DNA of 64,000 nt from contig NZ_NFHL01000009.1 of assembly GCF_002161355.1 (NCBI RefSeq), positions 56,380-120,379 of the forward strand, given 5' to 3'. Below are positions 27,216-35,497 of the stretch, piece after piece (positions within the stretch are counted from its first letter, which is position 1; each line of letters opens with the position of its first letter). Source of the stretch: Lachnoclostridium sp. An76 (lineage in GTDB: Bacteria > Bacillota > Clostridia > Lachnospirales > Lachnospiraceae). A program made the position numbers and the translations under genes. The notes beneath the pieces are model-generated. The model made no database searches, had not been told where the DNA came from, and saw only the letters and a list, made by a program, of their open reading frames with translations.

Positions 27216-27244
27216 TTGACTTTCCGACACCCATCACCTAACAT
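27216..27244 (+). promoter_or_regulatory. Promoter of the LysR-type regulator gene
   Basis: TTGACT (27216-27221), a 17-base spacer and TAACAT (27239-27244) stand about 87 bp before the regulator start. The gap is shared with the divergent rubredoxin gene, a usual place for LysR control. Confidence 0.65.
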
Positions 27245-27330
27245 GAATTTTAGGATATCGGTACAGACGCTTCTTCTGAGCCTGGATGCCCGATCCCCGG
27301 CAGATACCCATACAAGGAGGACTGAACAAT

Positions 27331-28233
27331 ATGGAACTCAGAGTACTTCGCTATTTCCTCGCCGTCGCGCGTGAGGGCAATATCACGGCGGCAGCGAATT
27401 TTCTGCACCTTACTCAGCCTACGCTCTCCCGGCAGATCAAAGACCTGGAAGAAGAATTGGGCCAACAGCTTCTGATCCGGAAGAGCCACCGCATCGCTCT
27501 GACGCCCGAAGGCATGCTGCTGCGGAAACGCGCAGAGGAGATCATTTCCATGGTGGACAAGACGGAGGCTGAGTTTTCTTCTATGGAAGGCACGATCAGC
27601 GGAGATATCTACATCGGCGGCGGCGAGACACAGGCGATCCGTGACATCGCGGAGATCATCCGGGACCTGCGCGTATCCTGTCCCGGCGTACACTGCCACC
27701 TGTACAGCGGGAATGAGGAAGAGGTAACCGAGCGTCTCGATAAAGGGCTTTTGGACTTCGGTATCCTCATCCAGCCGGCGGATATCTCTAAGTATAACTA
27801 TATCAATCTCCCCGGCAGAGACATCTGGGGAGTGATCATGCGCAAGGACAGTCCCCTCGCGGCAAAAGACCGGATCGAAAAAAGCGACCTGACGGAGCTT
27901 CCCCTGATCTGTTCCCGGCAGGCGATCTCACCCCATCTGTCAGGGAATGAATTCGCCGACTGGTTCGGAGACGATTTTGACAAGCTGGATATCGTCACCA
28001 CCTTTAATCTCGTATACAATGCAGCGGTCATGGTAAAAGCGGGCGTGGGTTACGCTCTGACTCTCGATAACCTCGCGGACACCTCTGCGGACAGCGACAT
28101 CTGCTTCCGTCCTCTTTATCCGCAGCTGGAATCCGGGCTGAACCTGATCTGGAAAAAATATCAGATATTTTCTCCTGCTGCAGACCTGTTCTTAAAAGAA
28201 GTGCAGGACCGTTTCCAGACAGATGCCTTTTAA
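27331..28233 (+). CDS. LysR-family transcriptional regulator
   Basis: The 300-residue protein starts MELRVLRYFLAVAREGNITAA with the LysR winged helix, including LHLTQPTLSRQIKDLEEEL. The effector domain (about 90-300) has GDIYIGGGETQAIRDIAEII and a typical periplasmic-binding-like fold. The ATG at 27331 follows AAGGAGG; an upstream start at 27286 has none. It is divergent from the rubredoxin/ferredoxin pair, the usual arrangement for regulating an adjacent operon, so control of those genes is a fair inference. Its end overlaps the convergent YolD-like gene by four bases. Confidence 0.9.
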   Translation: MELRVLRYFLAVAREGNITAAANFLHLTQPTLSRQIKDLEEELGQQLLIRKSHRIALTPEGMLLRKRAEEIISMVDKTEAEFSSMEGTISGDIYIGGGETQAIRDIAEIIRDLRVSCPGVHCHLYSGNEEEVTERLDKGLLDFGILIQPADISKYNYINLPGRDIWGVIMRKDSPLAAKDRIEKSDLTELPLICSRQAISPHLSGNEFADWFGDDFDKLDIVTTFNLVYNAAVMVKAGVGYALTLDNLADTSADSDICFRPLYPQLESGLNLIWKKYQIFSPAADLFLKEVQDRFQTDAF

Positions 28234-28658
28234 TTTTCATCCACATGGACAGACAGGATATCTTCCATCCGGACAGGGAGAAGGGTAATTCCCTCCTCTC
28301 CTTCCTGGATCTCCAGTATGAGAACATCCTCTGCCTCATCCACTCTTCGGATCTTCCCCGCGGCTTTTCTGTACGCCCCTCCGGACTTTCTCGCGTCAGG
28401 CGCAAAATAGGTGACCACGATCTCTGCATTTTTCCCCTGAGTATTTAAAACCGCCCGCAGCGTCTGGTCCATCTCCGCCCTTTCATCCTCCGACAGCTCC
28501 GGCCTCGCCTCTGTCAGCCTCGCAGTCTCCCGGATCACATCCCCGTATCCTGTCAGCGCGGCAAAGGGCGCGAACTGTGCCGCCCGGTCTGAGACAGGCA
28601 TATGGGGATGCCGCTCTGACACATGATGGGGCAGATTGATAATATCGTCATAATTCAT
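28230..28658 (-). CDS. YolD-like protein
   Basis: The 142-residue protein begins MNYDDIINLPHHVSERHPHM and has the YolD-like core DRAAQFAPFAALTGYGDVIRE. YolD-like proteins are encoded with UvrX/UmuC-type polymerases in Firmicutes and are thought to take the place of UmuD-like accessory subunits. Here the start overlaps the polymerase stop by four bases, which supports that partnership. Confidence 0.88.
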   Translation of the reverse strand: MNYDDIINLPHHVSERHPHMPVSDRAAQFAPFAALTGYGDVIRETARLTEARPELSEDERAEMDQTLRAVLNTQGKNAEIVVTYFAPDARKSGGAYRKAAGKIRRVDEAEDVLILEIQEGEEGITLLPVRMEDILSVHVDEN

Positions 28659-30178
28659 GCTCTGTGTCCTCCGATCTGGCTGTTCCGCTCTCTGGCCGTG
28701 GCGCCTTCCTCCAGGTTCATTCCCTTCAGGATCGCGTTTTTCCCGAATTTTCTCTTGATCTCAAGCACAGCCTCCTGCATCTTTCTCTCCCGTTCCTGCT
28801 CTTCCTGTTCCTTTTCCCGTTCTTTTTGGAGCGCGGTGTAATCCGTAAAAAGATCCATCTGCTCGAACCGCTCCTCTTCCCGGATCTCAGACCTGGGCAG
28901 TACGTGGCATGCCGCCATGCTGATCCTTCTCACCAGAAGTTTCCTGTCTGTGATACGGTCATACAGTTCCGTGACCGCGCGCACGATCTGCTTTGTCGAT
29001 GAGGTATATTCCTTTAAGTTGGCTGTGCCGTGGGCATGTTTCGGGATCTTCCGTCCGTACCGGTCTGTTTTCACCTCTCCGCCGTACTGTCCGCAAAGCG
29101 CCGGATCTCTCAGATTGTCGATATCATATCCCACAGTCAGCACCACCTGGTCCGCTGCCAGATTCTTCTCCACCAGGTCAAGGGCAAGCTGGTCCGCCAT
29201 CTCCCGTACGACCAGCCTCGCCCTGTCAAACGGATAAGGACAGTGCAGCACCTGCCCTGAGCCCACGCTGCTGCTCTGCGGCTTATATGCTTTGATATCA
29301 GCAATCGCGCACGGCTCCCAGCCCCACGCATGATCGATCAGCAGCTCCGCATTGACTCCGAACATATGGTAGAGAAGGTCTTCATTATAATAATCCGAAG
29401 GCTTTCCCAGGGAGCACCTTGCGATATCTCCCATTGTATACAATCCCTGTTCCTCCAGCTTCTTTGCGTATCCGCGCCCGATCCGCCAGAAATCTGTCAG
29501 CGGACGGTGGGACCAGAGCGACCTGCGGTAAGACATCTCATCGAGCTCCGCGATCCGCACGCCGTTCTCGTCCGCAGGGATATGTTTCGCCCCGATATCC
29601 ATCGCTGTTTTGCACAGATACAAGTTCGTACCGATTCCCGCTGCCGCTGTGATCCCTGTCGTCTCGAGCACATCCAGAATCATTTTCCCCGCCAGCTCCC
29701 TTGCCGTCATCTGATAGGTCCCCAGATAAGAAGACGCGTCAATGAACACCTCATCGATGGAATAGACATGGATATCCTCCGGGGCGATATATTTCAGGTA
29801 GACCTGATAGATCTCGCCGCTGATCTCCATATAGCGCGCCATCTGCGGAGGCGCTGTCACAAAATCCACCGCAAGCGCAGGATCCCTCTCCAGCTCCGGA
29901 GCCTGGCAGGACGTCCCTGTAAACTCCCGTCCCGGCGCGCCCTGCCGCCTGGCTGCATTGACCTCCCGGACTTTCTGTTCCACCTCAAAGAGCCGCGGCC
30001 TGCCGGGGATGCCGTAAGCCTTCAGAGACGGCGAGACAGCAAGGCAGATCGTCTTCTCTGTACGGCTCCTGTCAGCCACCACCAGATTCGTTGTCATCGG
30101 ATCCAGTCCCCGCTCCATACATTCGACAGAGGCATAAAACGATTTCAGGTCGATCGCGATATAAGTCCCATCCTGCAT
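28655..30178 (-). CDS. Y-family DNA polymerase, UvrX/UmuC type
   Basis: The 507-residue protein starts YIAIDLKSFYASVECMERGLDP, with the first catalytic aspartate and the steric-gate region. The second acidic pair is in VYSIDEVFIDASSY near residue 140. The fingers, the HhH thumb (LTDFWRIGRGYAKKLEEQGLY) and a little finger domain follow. A charged helical tail ends in GGHRA. Such polymerases copy damaged DNA with low fidelity and are often carried by mobile elements. I see no obvious LexA/DinR box in the short upstream region read by eye. Confidence 0.92.
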   Translation of the reverse strand: MQDGTYIAIDLKSFYASVECMERGLDPMTTNLVVADRSRTEKTICLAVSPSLKAYGIPGRPRLFEVEQKVREVNAARRQGAPGREFTGTSCQAPELERDPALAVDFVTAPPQMARYMEISGEIYQVYLKYIAPEDIHVYSIDEVFIDASSYLGTYQMTARELAGKMILDVLETTGITAAAGIGTNLYLCKTAMDIGAKHIPADENGVRIAELDEMSYRRSLWSHRPLTDFWRIGRGYAKKLEEQGLYTMGDIARCSLGKPSDYYNEDLLYHMFGVNAELLIDHAWGWEPCAIADIKAYKPQSSSVGSGQVLHCPYPFDRARLVVREMADQLALDLVEKNLAADQVVLTVGYDIDNLRDPALCGQYGGEVKTDRYGRKIPKHAHGTANLKEYTSSTKQIVRAVTELYDRITDRKLLVRRISMAACHVLPRSEIREEERFEQMDLFTDYTALQKEREKEQEEQERERKMQEAVLEIKRKFGKNAILKGMNLEEGATARERNSQIGGHRA

Positions 30179-30231
30179 CTTTCCCGGCTCCTTTCTGCTT
30201 TCTATGCTCTGCTTTTAAAATCTGATATACT

Positions 30232-30765
30232 TTAGTCCGTCCAATACACTCCGTCTCCTTCTTCCTGGAATCTCCAAGGATAATATCCCTGCGCTTCAAC
30301 CTCTTTCTGATACGTTTCTTCTGTCACAAATTCCAATGCACTCAGACCCACTTCATCTTTGTTTTCATCAGCCAACTGAAATTTATAACTCACATAATAC
30401 GTCATTTTATCAGTAACCAGCGTATAATTACCCCAGAAACTTTTTTCAACTAATTTCCCATATTCGGTTTCCTCACTTGTAGCTGCATCTCCTTTAAATT
30501 CTTTTCTTTCCCCCTGATAGTACTCCATCAGTCCTTCGATTTGCTTTTCTAAATCTTTCTTCTCTTTCTGTGTCCTTTTTGAAAACTGCTTTAGCAGTGC
30601 TGAGCTGTCCTTCTCCTCCAGGGCTCTCACTATATTTTCCATAATTTCATCTGATTGCTCCTGATCTGACTTCCAGGCATACGCCAACCGCTCCCCTCGG
30701 CTCATGCAGCCGCCCATAACAAATGCGCACAGCAAGATAATACTTAGTACAATTATTTTTTTCAT
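30232..30765 (-). CDS. DUF5104-type lipoprotein, copy 1 of a tandem triplet
   Basis: The 177-residue protein has a lipoprotein signal (MKKIIVLSIILLCAFVMGGCMS, lipobox cysteine near residue 20). A conserved DUF5104-like domain follows (DEIMENIVRALEEKDSSALLKQ and LEFVTEETYQKEVEAQGYY). The fold is probably NTF2/cystatin-like and located outside the membrane. Copies 1 and 2 share the signal peptide almost exactly, while copies 1 and 3 share the central part. The function is unknown. Confidence 0.8.
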   Translation of the reverse strand: MKKIIVLSIILLCAFVMGGCMSRGERLAYAWKSDQEQSDEIMENIVRALEEKDSSALLKQFSKRTQKEKKDLEKQIEGLMEYYQGERKEFKGDAATSEETEYGKLVEKSFWGNYTLVTDKMTYYVSYKFQLADENKDEVGLSALEFVTEETYQKEVEAQGYYPWRFQEEGDGVYWTD

Positions 30766-30845
30766 ACGCTTATCACATACGCCTCCTGTTCTACATCTCT
30801 ATTCCAATAAAAGGTAAATCGATCAAACATATTTTAGATACATCT

Positions 30846-31379
30846 TCAATCTGTCAGATATACTCCTTCCAGTTCTCCTTGAAATTTCCATGAGTAATAT
30901 CCCTGCACTTCAACCTCTTTCTGATACGTTTCCTCTGTCACAAATTCCAATACAGTCAAACCCACATTCTCTTTGTTTTCATCAGCCAACTGAAATTTGT
31001 AACACACGCGGTATGTCTTTTGGTCAGTCGTCAGCTTGTAATTTCCCAAAAAGCTTTTTTCAATTAACTTCCCTTTGTTATTATGCTCATTAGTGGCTGC
31101 AAGTCCTTTAAACTCTTTTCTTTCTCCCTGATAGTACTCCATCAATTCTTCTATTTGTTGCTCTAAATCTTCCTGCTCTTTCTGCGTCCTTTTTGAAAAC
31201 TGTCTCAACAGTGCTGAGCTGTCTTTGTCCTCCAGAGCTTTCACTATATTTTCCATAATTTCATCTGATTGCTCCTGATCTGACTTCCAGGCATACGCCA
31301 ACCGCTCCCCCCGGCTCATGCAGCCGCCCATAACAAATGCGCACAGCAAGATAATGCTTAGTACGATTATTTTTTTCAT
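30846..31379 (-). CDS. DUF5104-type lipoprotein, copy 2
   Basis: The 177-residue paralogue has the same signal peptide as copy 1 and the same domain, but its centre has diverged (LAATNEHNNKGKLIEKSFLGNYKLTT in place of DAATSEETEYGKLVEKSF). The upstream region, with GGAGG about 16 bases from the ATG, is also shared with copy 1, so signal and leader were duplicated together. It is probably co-expressed with its neighbours. As in the other copies, no catalytic motif can be named. Confidence 0.8.
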   Translation of the reverse strand: MKKIIVLSIILLCAFVMGGCMSRGERLAYAWKSDQEQSDEIMENIVKALEDKDSSALLRQFSKRTQKEQEDLEQQIEELMEYYQGERKEFKGLAATNEHNNKGKLIEKSFLGNYKLTTDQKTYRVCYKFQLADENKENVGLTVLEFVTEETYQKEVEVQGYYSWKFQGELEGVYLTD

Positions 31380-31431
31380 TCTCTTATCACATATGCCTCC
31401 TGTTCTATATTTTGACGAAAGGTAGCCCCCT

Positions 31432-31971
31432 TTAGTCTGTCCAATACACGCCTTTCAGTTTCCCTTGAAACTTCCATGAGTAATATCCCTGCGCTTCAAC
31501 CGCCTTCTGATACGTTTCTTCTGTCACAAATTCCAATGCGCTCAGGCCCACTTCATCTTTGTTTTCATCAGCCAACTGAAATTTGTAACACACGCGGTAT
31601 GTCTTCTGGTCAGTCATCAGCGTGTAATTTCCCAAAAAACTTTTTTCAACTAATCTCCCATATTCGGTTTCCTCACTTGTAGCTGCATCTCCTTTAAATT
31701 CTTTTCTTTCCCCCTGATAGTACTCCATCAGTCCTTCGATTTGCTTTTCTAAATCTTTCTTCTCTTTCTGTGTCCTTTTTGAAAACTGCTTTAGCAGTGC
31801 TGAGCTGTCCTTCTCCTCCAGGGCTCTCACTATATTTTCCATAATTTCATCTGATTGCTCCTGATCTGACTTCCAGGCATACGCTAACCGCTCCCCCCGG
31901 CTCATGCAGCCGCCTGAAGTTATGGAAATTGCCATACATACAATAATTACAGGTATTCTTTTAAAAAGCAT
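31432..31971 (-). CDS. DUF5104-type lipoprotein, copy 3
   Basis: The product has about 179 residues from the ATG at 31971, which follows GGAGGAG; a longer frame would start at a TTG inside that site. The signal peptide (LFKRIPVIIVCMAISITSGGC) differs from copies 1 and 2, but from MSRGERLAYAW onward it is nearly identical to copy 1. It is the first gene of the triplet in the direction of transcription and directly follows the truncated DUF4474-like gene. Confidence 0.8.
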   Translation of the reverse strand: MLFKRIPVIIVCMAISITSGGCMSRGERLAYAWKSDQEQSDEIMENIVRALEEKDSSALLKQFSKRTQKEKKDLEKQIEGLMEYYQGERKEFKGDAATSEETEYGRLVEKSFLGNYTLMTDQKTYRVCYKFQLADENKDEVGLSALEFVTEETYQKAVEAQGYYSWKFQGKLKGVYWTD

Positions 31972-31990
31972 TTCTATTTTCTCCTCCAAA

Positions 31991-32424
31991 TTAATATTTG
32001 TAATATAGAATCAGATTTTCTTCATCGAAACAGAGCGTTTCTTGGTTACCCGCATATTTCTCTTTATACGCCTTCCACAACTCTGGATTTGTAGAAAAAT
32101 CAATACTTCCGATAACTACCAATTCATCCGCCTTTGCCTTTTGTACCATCGGTTCAAAACCTGTTATCCACCACTGGGGATCCGACGGATTATAACACAT
32201 GATCACATTCCCCTCTTTATCATACAAAGCCAGGGTCATTGGCAGAGCATCTTCTACGGAGACAGTCCAAAATGGCTCTCCGCCTTTATAAATCCCTGTC
32301 TCAGCCCCTGCGCCTAGATTTAAGTAATCCCCTTTCCACATCCAGATACAATAGCTTTCTCCATTTTCTAATGTAACTGAATACTTATTACCTAAGACTT
32401 CCCATACCTGAAATGGGCTTCGCT
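31991..32424 (-). pseudogene. DUF4474-like gene, 5' part removed at an IS element
   Basis: The frame is open from the IS edge at 32424 to the stop at 31991, about 144 codons, and reads SPFQVWEVLGNKYSVTLENG, later MWKGDYLNLGAGAETGIY and DPQWWITGFEPM. This resembles the C-terminal part of DUF4474 proteins, as I remember them. There is no start codon with a ribosome site before the insertion, and the sequence beyond the far IS end does not continue it. The gene has therefore lost its 5' part, not merely been split. An internal ATG at 32341 could give a 116-residue fragment. Confidence 0.7.
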
Positions 32425-33944
32425 CCTTGAAAATTCAATATTTCAGCTGACAAAATAGTGATTTATGCCCCTATAGCCTCAGGATGGAGTGCGTTACGCA
32501 GATATTTCGGCAGTCTTGCTTCAAAATCAGCAGTAAAAGCTGTCAATTGCTCATCGCTGAGTTTTAAGATTTCCTGAAGGCTTGCCATCAAGGCATCCAT
32601 TAGGATGCCAAGTGATCTATGGAAAGTAATGTCCGCCATTTCATCAACAAGGAAAAAGAACAATTCGCCAAGCGTCCTCTGATCTTCATTTTGGCGCTGT
32701 TCCATTGCGAGTAACATGTATCTGGTAAACACGATAGCTACGTGAGCTGTCAGTGCATCATAGGATAAGCTGCGGCATTCTCCAATCAGATTCAGCATAG
32801 ATTTGCAGGTCTTGAAGAAAACCTCAATCTGCCAGCGCTTTCCATAAACACGGATAATCTCTTCTTCGGAAAGGGTCGTATCTGTACAGATAAAAGCAAG
32901 CCAGTCCTTGCGATTTGCTTTATTCCTTACGCAAACGATTTTCGCCGGAATAGGATTCTCTTTTCCTACCATGACGTCAACAGAAAGCAGATACTTTGAT
33001 CTGCCACGGCGTTTTTTGTTCCTGGAATAGATCTCTTTGATATTCAGCTGTTCACCACAGTATGAATACTTGATGCGGCTGCTTTTCTTGAGCATAGCAA
33101 TCACATCCATCCCCTTTGAATGGATGGCTGTGATCTGTGCCGGGTTGGAAAACCAGGAATCAAAAAGGACATAATCAGCCTTTAGTCCTGCACTGAGAGC
33201 AGTATCCAACAAGGCCATCATTGCTTCAGGTGCTTTTGTCTGGGCAAGCTTGCGCCTTTTTCCTGCAATGGTTCTGTTATCAAAGTTCTTTACCGGACCG
33301 ATAATATTTGCTTCTTTTGCAGATGCTAACAGACAGCTGTTTACCGGGATCAGTGTATTTCCGTCACTCCAGCTTAATGTAAGCATCCGAAACCCTTTTT
33401 TGAAATGCATATCGGTGTGGTCGAATACTTTTGATCCCAGTTCTGTTTTCTTGCAGCTGGTTCGACTAAAAAGGCTGTCATCAACAATGAACACATTTTT
33501 CCTGCTATCGTCCGTTAGATCTTTGAGATCATTATTGACGATATCAGCAGCCAGAAGAGAAGTAAAACGGAGCCAGTTTGTTTTTGCCGAATTTAGGAAC
33601 CGATAAAAAGTGTTCTTTGAAAAATCTTCCTTAAAAGAGCCAGTTCGTTGCTGCATATACATGCTTCTTCCGACAAAAATGTTGCTGAGCTTGTAGCGGA
33701 GCAGAGAAACAGGTGAAACACCTTTTTCTTTCATCCCATTGCATTTGGCGAGAAGCTTGCCGACATGATGCCTGGAAAAAAATCTCTGAACACAATCAAT
33801 TAACTCGTTCTCATCGCAATAGTTTTGTGGTATACTGGACATGGCATAAATCTCCTTTGTATAGATGGTTTTTCGTCAATTCCATTATACCAAACGGGAC
33901 AGGTTTATGCCTTTTTTATTGGCTGAAATATTGAATTTTCAAGG
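32425..33944 (-). mobile_element. IS4-family insertion sequence, complete, 1,520 bp
   Basis: Perfect 23-bp terminal inverted repeats lie at 32425-32447 and 33922-33944, beginning CCTTGAAAATTCAA at each outer end. They enclose one intact transposase gene. No target duplication is visible: the left flank ends in GGGCTTCGCT and the right begins TTCAACACAC. The missing duplication and the missing 5' half of the adjacent gene suggest a deletion or recombination next to the element. Confidence 0.92.
32463..33842 (-). CDS. IS4-family DDE transposase
   Basis: The 459-residue transposase has the DDE residues in FIVDDSLFSRTS (first Asp), DYVLFDSWFSNP (second Asp) and the IS4 signature YGKRWQIEVFFKTCK, which matches Y-x2-R-x3-E-x6-K. 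The N-terminal region (FFSRHHVGKLLAKCNGMKEKG) is a DNA-binding domain. Full length and uninterrupted, with terminal repeats on both sides, so it is likely active or recently so. Composition is AT-richer than neighbouring backbone genes. Confidence 0.93.
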   Translation of the reverse strand: MSSIPQNYCDENELIDCVQRFFSRHHVGKLLAKCNGMKEKGVSPVSLLRYKLSNIFVGRSMYMQQRTGSFKEDFSKNTFYRFLNSAKTNWLRFTSLLAADIVNNDLKDLTDDSRKNVFIVDDSLFSRTSCKKTELGSKVFDHTDMHFKKGFRMLTLSWSDGNTLIPVNSCLLASAKEANIIGPVKNFDNRTIAGKRRKLAQTKAPEAMMALLDTALSAGLKADYVLFDSWFSNPAQITAIHSKGMDVIAMLKKSSRIKYSYCGEQLNIKEIYSRNKKRRGRSKYLLSVDVMVGKENPIPAKIVCVRNKANRKDWLAFICTDTTLSEEEIIRVYGKRWQIEVFFKTCKSMLNLIGECRSLSYDALTAHVAIVFTRYMLLAMEQRQNEDQRTLGELFFFLVDEMADITFHRSLGILMDALMASLQEILKLSDEQLTAFTADFEARLPKYLRNALHPEAIGA

Positions 33945-34103
33945 TTCAACACACCGTATTGGTGTGGGAAGTTTTAGTCATTTACTATTATAAATTATCT
34001 CTTTCCTTTCATCAATGCATATCATATTGCTCTTTGTTCAGACTGCGCTTATAATACATATGCTGACGTGTTATCAACAGAAACAGATAAGGGGATTTTT
34101 TTC

Positions 34104-35450
34104 ATGGAAACCATGCAGAAGACAAAAAATGAAATTACAGAAGGTGTGATCTGGAAGCAGCTCCTCCTGTTCTTTTTCCCGATCCTGCTCGGGACTTTTT
34201 TTCAGCAGCTCTACAACACGATCGACAGTGTGATCGTGGGGCAGTTCGTAGGGAAAGAGGCGCTGGCGAGCGTGGGCGGATCCTCCGCCCAGATCGTGTC
34301 CCTTGTCGTCGGATTTTTCACCGGACTTTCCTCCGGCGCTGCCGTCACGATCGCGCAGTTCGTCGGCGCGCGCAAAGAAAAGACGGCAAACGCAGGGCTC
34401 CACAATGCGTTCGCCATCGCGGCGGCAGGCGGGATCGCCCTTACACTGACCGGCATACTGGCAGCGCCCTTCATGCTCCGGCTTATGAATACGCCGGCGG
34501 AGATCATGGACGGCTCTCTGGCATACCTGCGGATCTACTTTGCGGGCATCCTGTTCGTCCTGGTCTACAATATGGGCTCCGCCATCCTGCGCGCCACCGG
34601 CGACTCAAAAACCCCGCTCTATATCCTGATCATCTGCTGTATCGTCAACATTATCCTGGATACGGCTTTTGTGCTCCTCTTCCACATGGGAGTTACGGGC
34701 GTCGCCATCGCCACGCTGCTCGCCCAGGCAGTCAGCGCTGTCCTTGTCACACGAAAGCTGACACGTTCCGGCGGGGTTCTCCGTCTCTCCCTGAGGAAGA
34801 TCCGTTTCCACGGGCCGCTCCTCTCCATGCAGCTGAAGCTCGGGCTGCCCACGGGATTTGAGTCCATCCTGTTCGCGATCACGAATATCGCCATCCAGTC
34901 CGCGATCAACACCTTTGGCACAGACACCACTGCCGCATGGTCCGCCTTCGGCAAACTGGACGCGATCTTCTGGATGATCAGCACTGCCTTCGGCATCTCT
35001 ATCACAACGTTTGTCGGGCAGAACTACGGCGCCGGGAAGATGGACCGGGTGCGCAGGAGCACCCTGGTCTGTCTGTGCATGGACCTTGCCGTATCCTGTT
35101 TCCTTGTCGCCGTGCTGATCCTTACAAGGACTCTCCTTTTCCGGCTGTTTACGGCAGATGAAGCAGTTGTCCGGATCGGCTCTGATATGCTCATGTTTAT
35201 CATACCGTGGTATATTGTCTATGTGTTTATCGAAGTACTGGGCGGATCCCTGCGGGGGCGGGGCAATGTGCTCGTCCCCGTAGTGATCACCCTGCTGGGC
35301 GTATGTGTCTTAAGGATCATCTGGCTCGCGGGTGTGATGAAGATCTCTCCCACGATCCACGCCATCATCTTCAGCTATCCCGTGACCTGGGTGGTGACTG
35401 CCGCGGCGTTTATCGGATATTATCTCTGGAAAGGCAGGCGGCTGGTATGA
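34104..35450 (+). CDS. MATE-family multidrug efflux transporter
   Basis: The product has about 448 residues from METMQKTKNEITEGVIWKQL; the longer frame from 34068 has no better ribosome site. It is predicted to have 12 membrane helices in two pseudo-symmetric halves. MATE features include LLGTFFQQLYNTIDSVIVGQFVG at the start, GLSSGAAVTIAQFVGA, AILRATGDSKTPLYILI, and in the second half FGISITTFVGQNYGAGKMDRV. It exports drugs or metabolites using a sodium or proton gradient. A hairpin at the stop codon probably terminates transcription. Confidence 0.92.
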   Translation: METMQKTKNEITEGVIWKQLLLFFFPILLGTFFQQLYNTIDSVIVGQFVGKEALASVGGSSAQIVSLVVGFFTGLSSGAAVTIAQFVGARKEKTANAGLHNAFAIAAAGGIALTLTGILAAPFMLRLMNTPAEIMDGSLAYLRIYFAGILFVLVYNMGSAILRATGDSKTPLYILIICCIVNIILDTAFVLLFHMGVTGVAIATLLAQAVSAVLVTRKLTRSGGVLRLSLRKIRFHGPLLSMQLKLGLPTGFESILFAITNIAIQSAINTFGTDTTAAWSAFGKLDAIFWMISTAFGISITTFVGQNYGAGKMDRVRRSTLVCLCMDLAVSCFLVAVLILTRTLLFRLFTADEAVVRIGSDMLMFIIPWYIVYVFIEVLGGSLRGRGNVLVPVVITLLGVCVLRIIWLAGVMKISPTIHAIIFSYPVTWVVTAAAFIGYYLWKGRRLV

Positions 35451-35461
35451 TTACCAGCCGC
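35438..35461 (+). terminator. Hairpin over the MATE gene stop codon
   Basis: GCGGCTGGTA pairs perfectly with TACCAGCCGC around a four-base loop that holds the stop codon. The following run of Ts is weak, so termination is likely but not certain. It also lies between convergent genes. Confidence 0.6.
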
Positions 35462-35497
35462 GCTTTCCCTCCCTGTCCGTCTCCTCGGTCCGGGAGA

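Larger units (their letters stand above)
30232..31971 (-). repeat. Tandem triplication of a lipoprotein gene
   Basis: Three genes of about 535 bp lie head to tail with spacers of 80 and 52 bp. The block coding CMSRGERLAYAWKSDQEQ is nearly the same in all three, while other segments are shared only pairwise. This mosaic pattern is expected from duplication followed by gene conversion. Confidence 0.85.

Noticed and set aside
29330..30235. 301-codon plus-strand open frame
   Set aside because: It is the antisense of the Y-family polymerase gene, without a ribosome site or motif.
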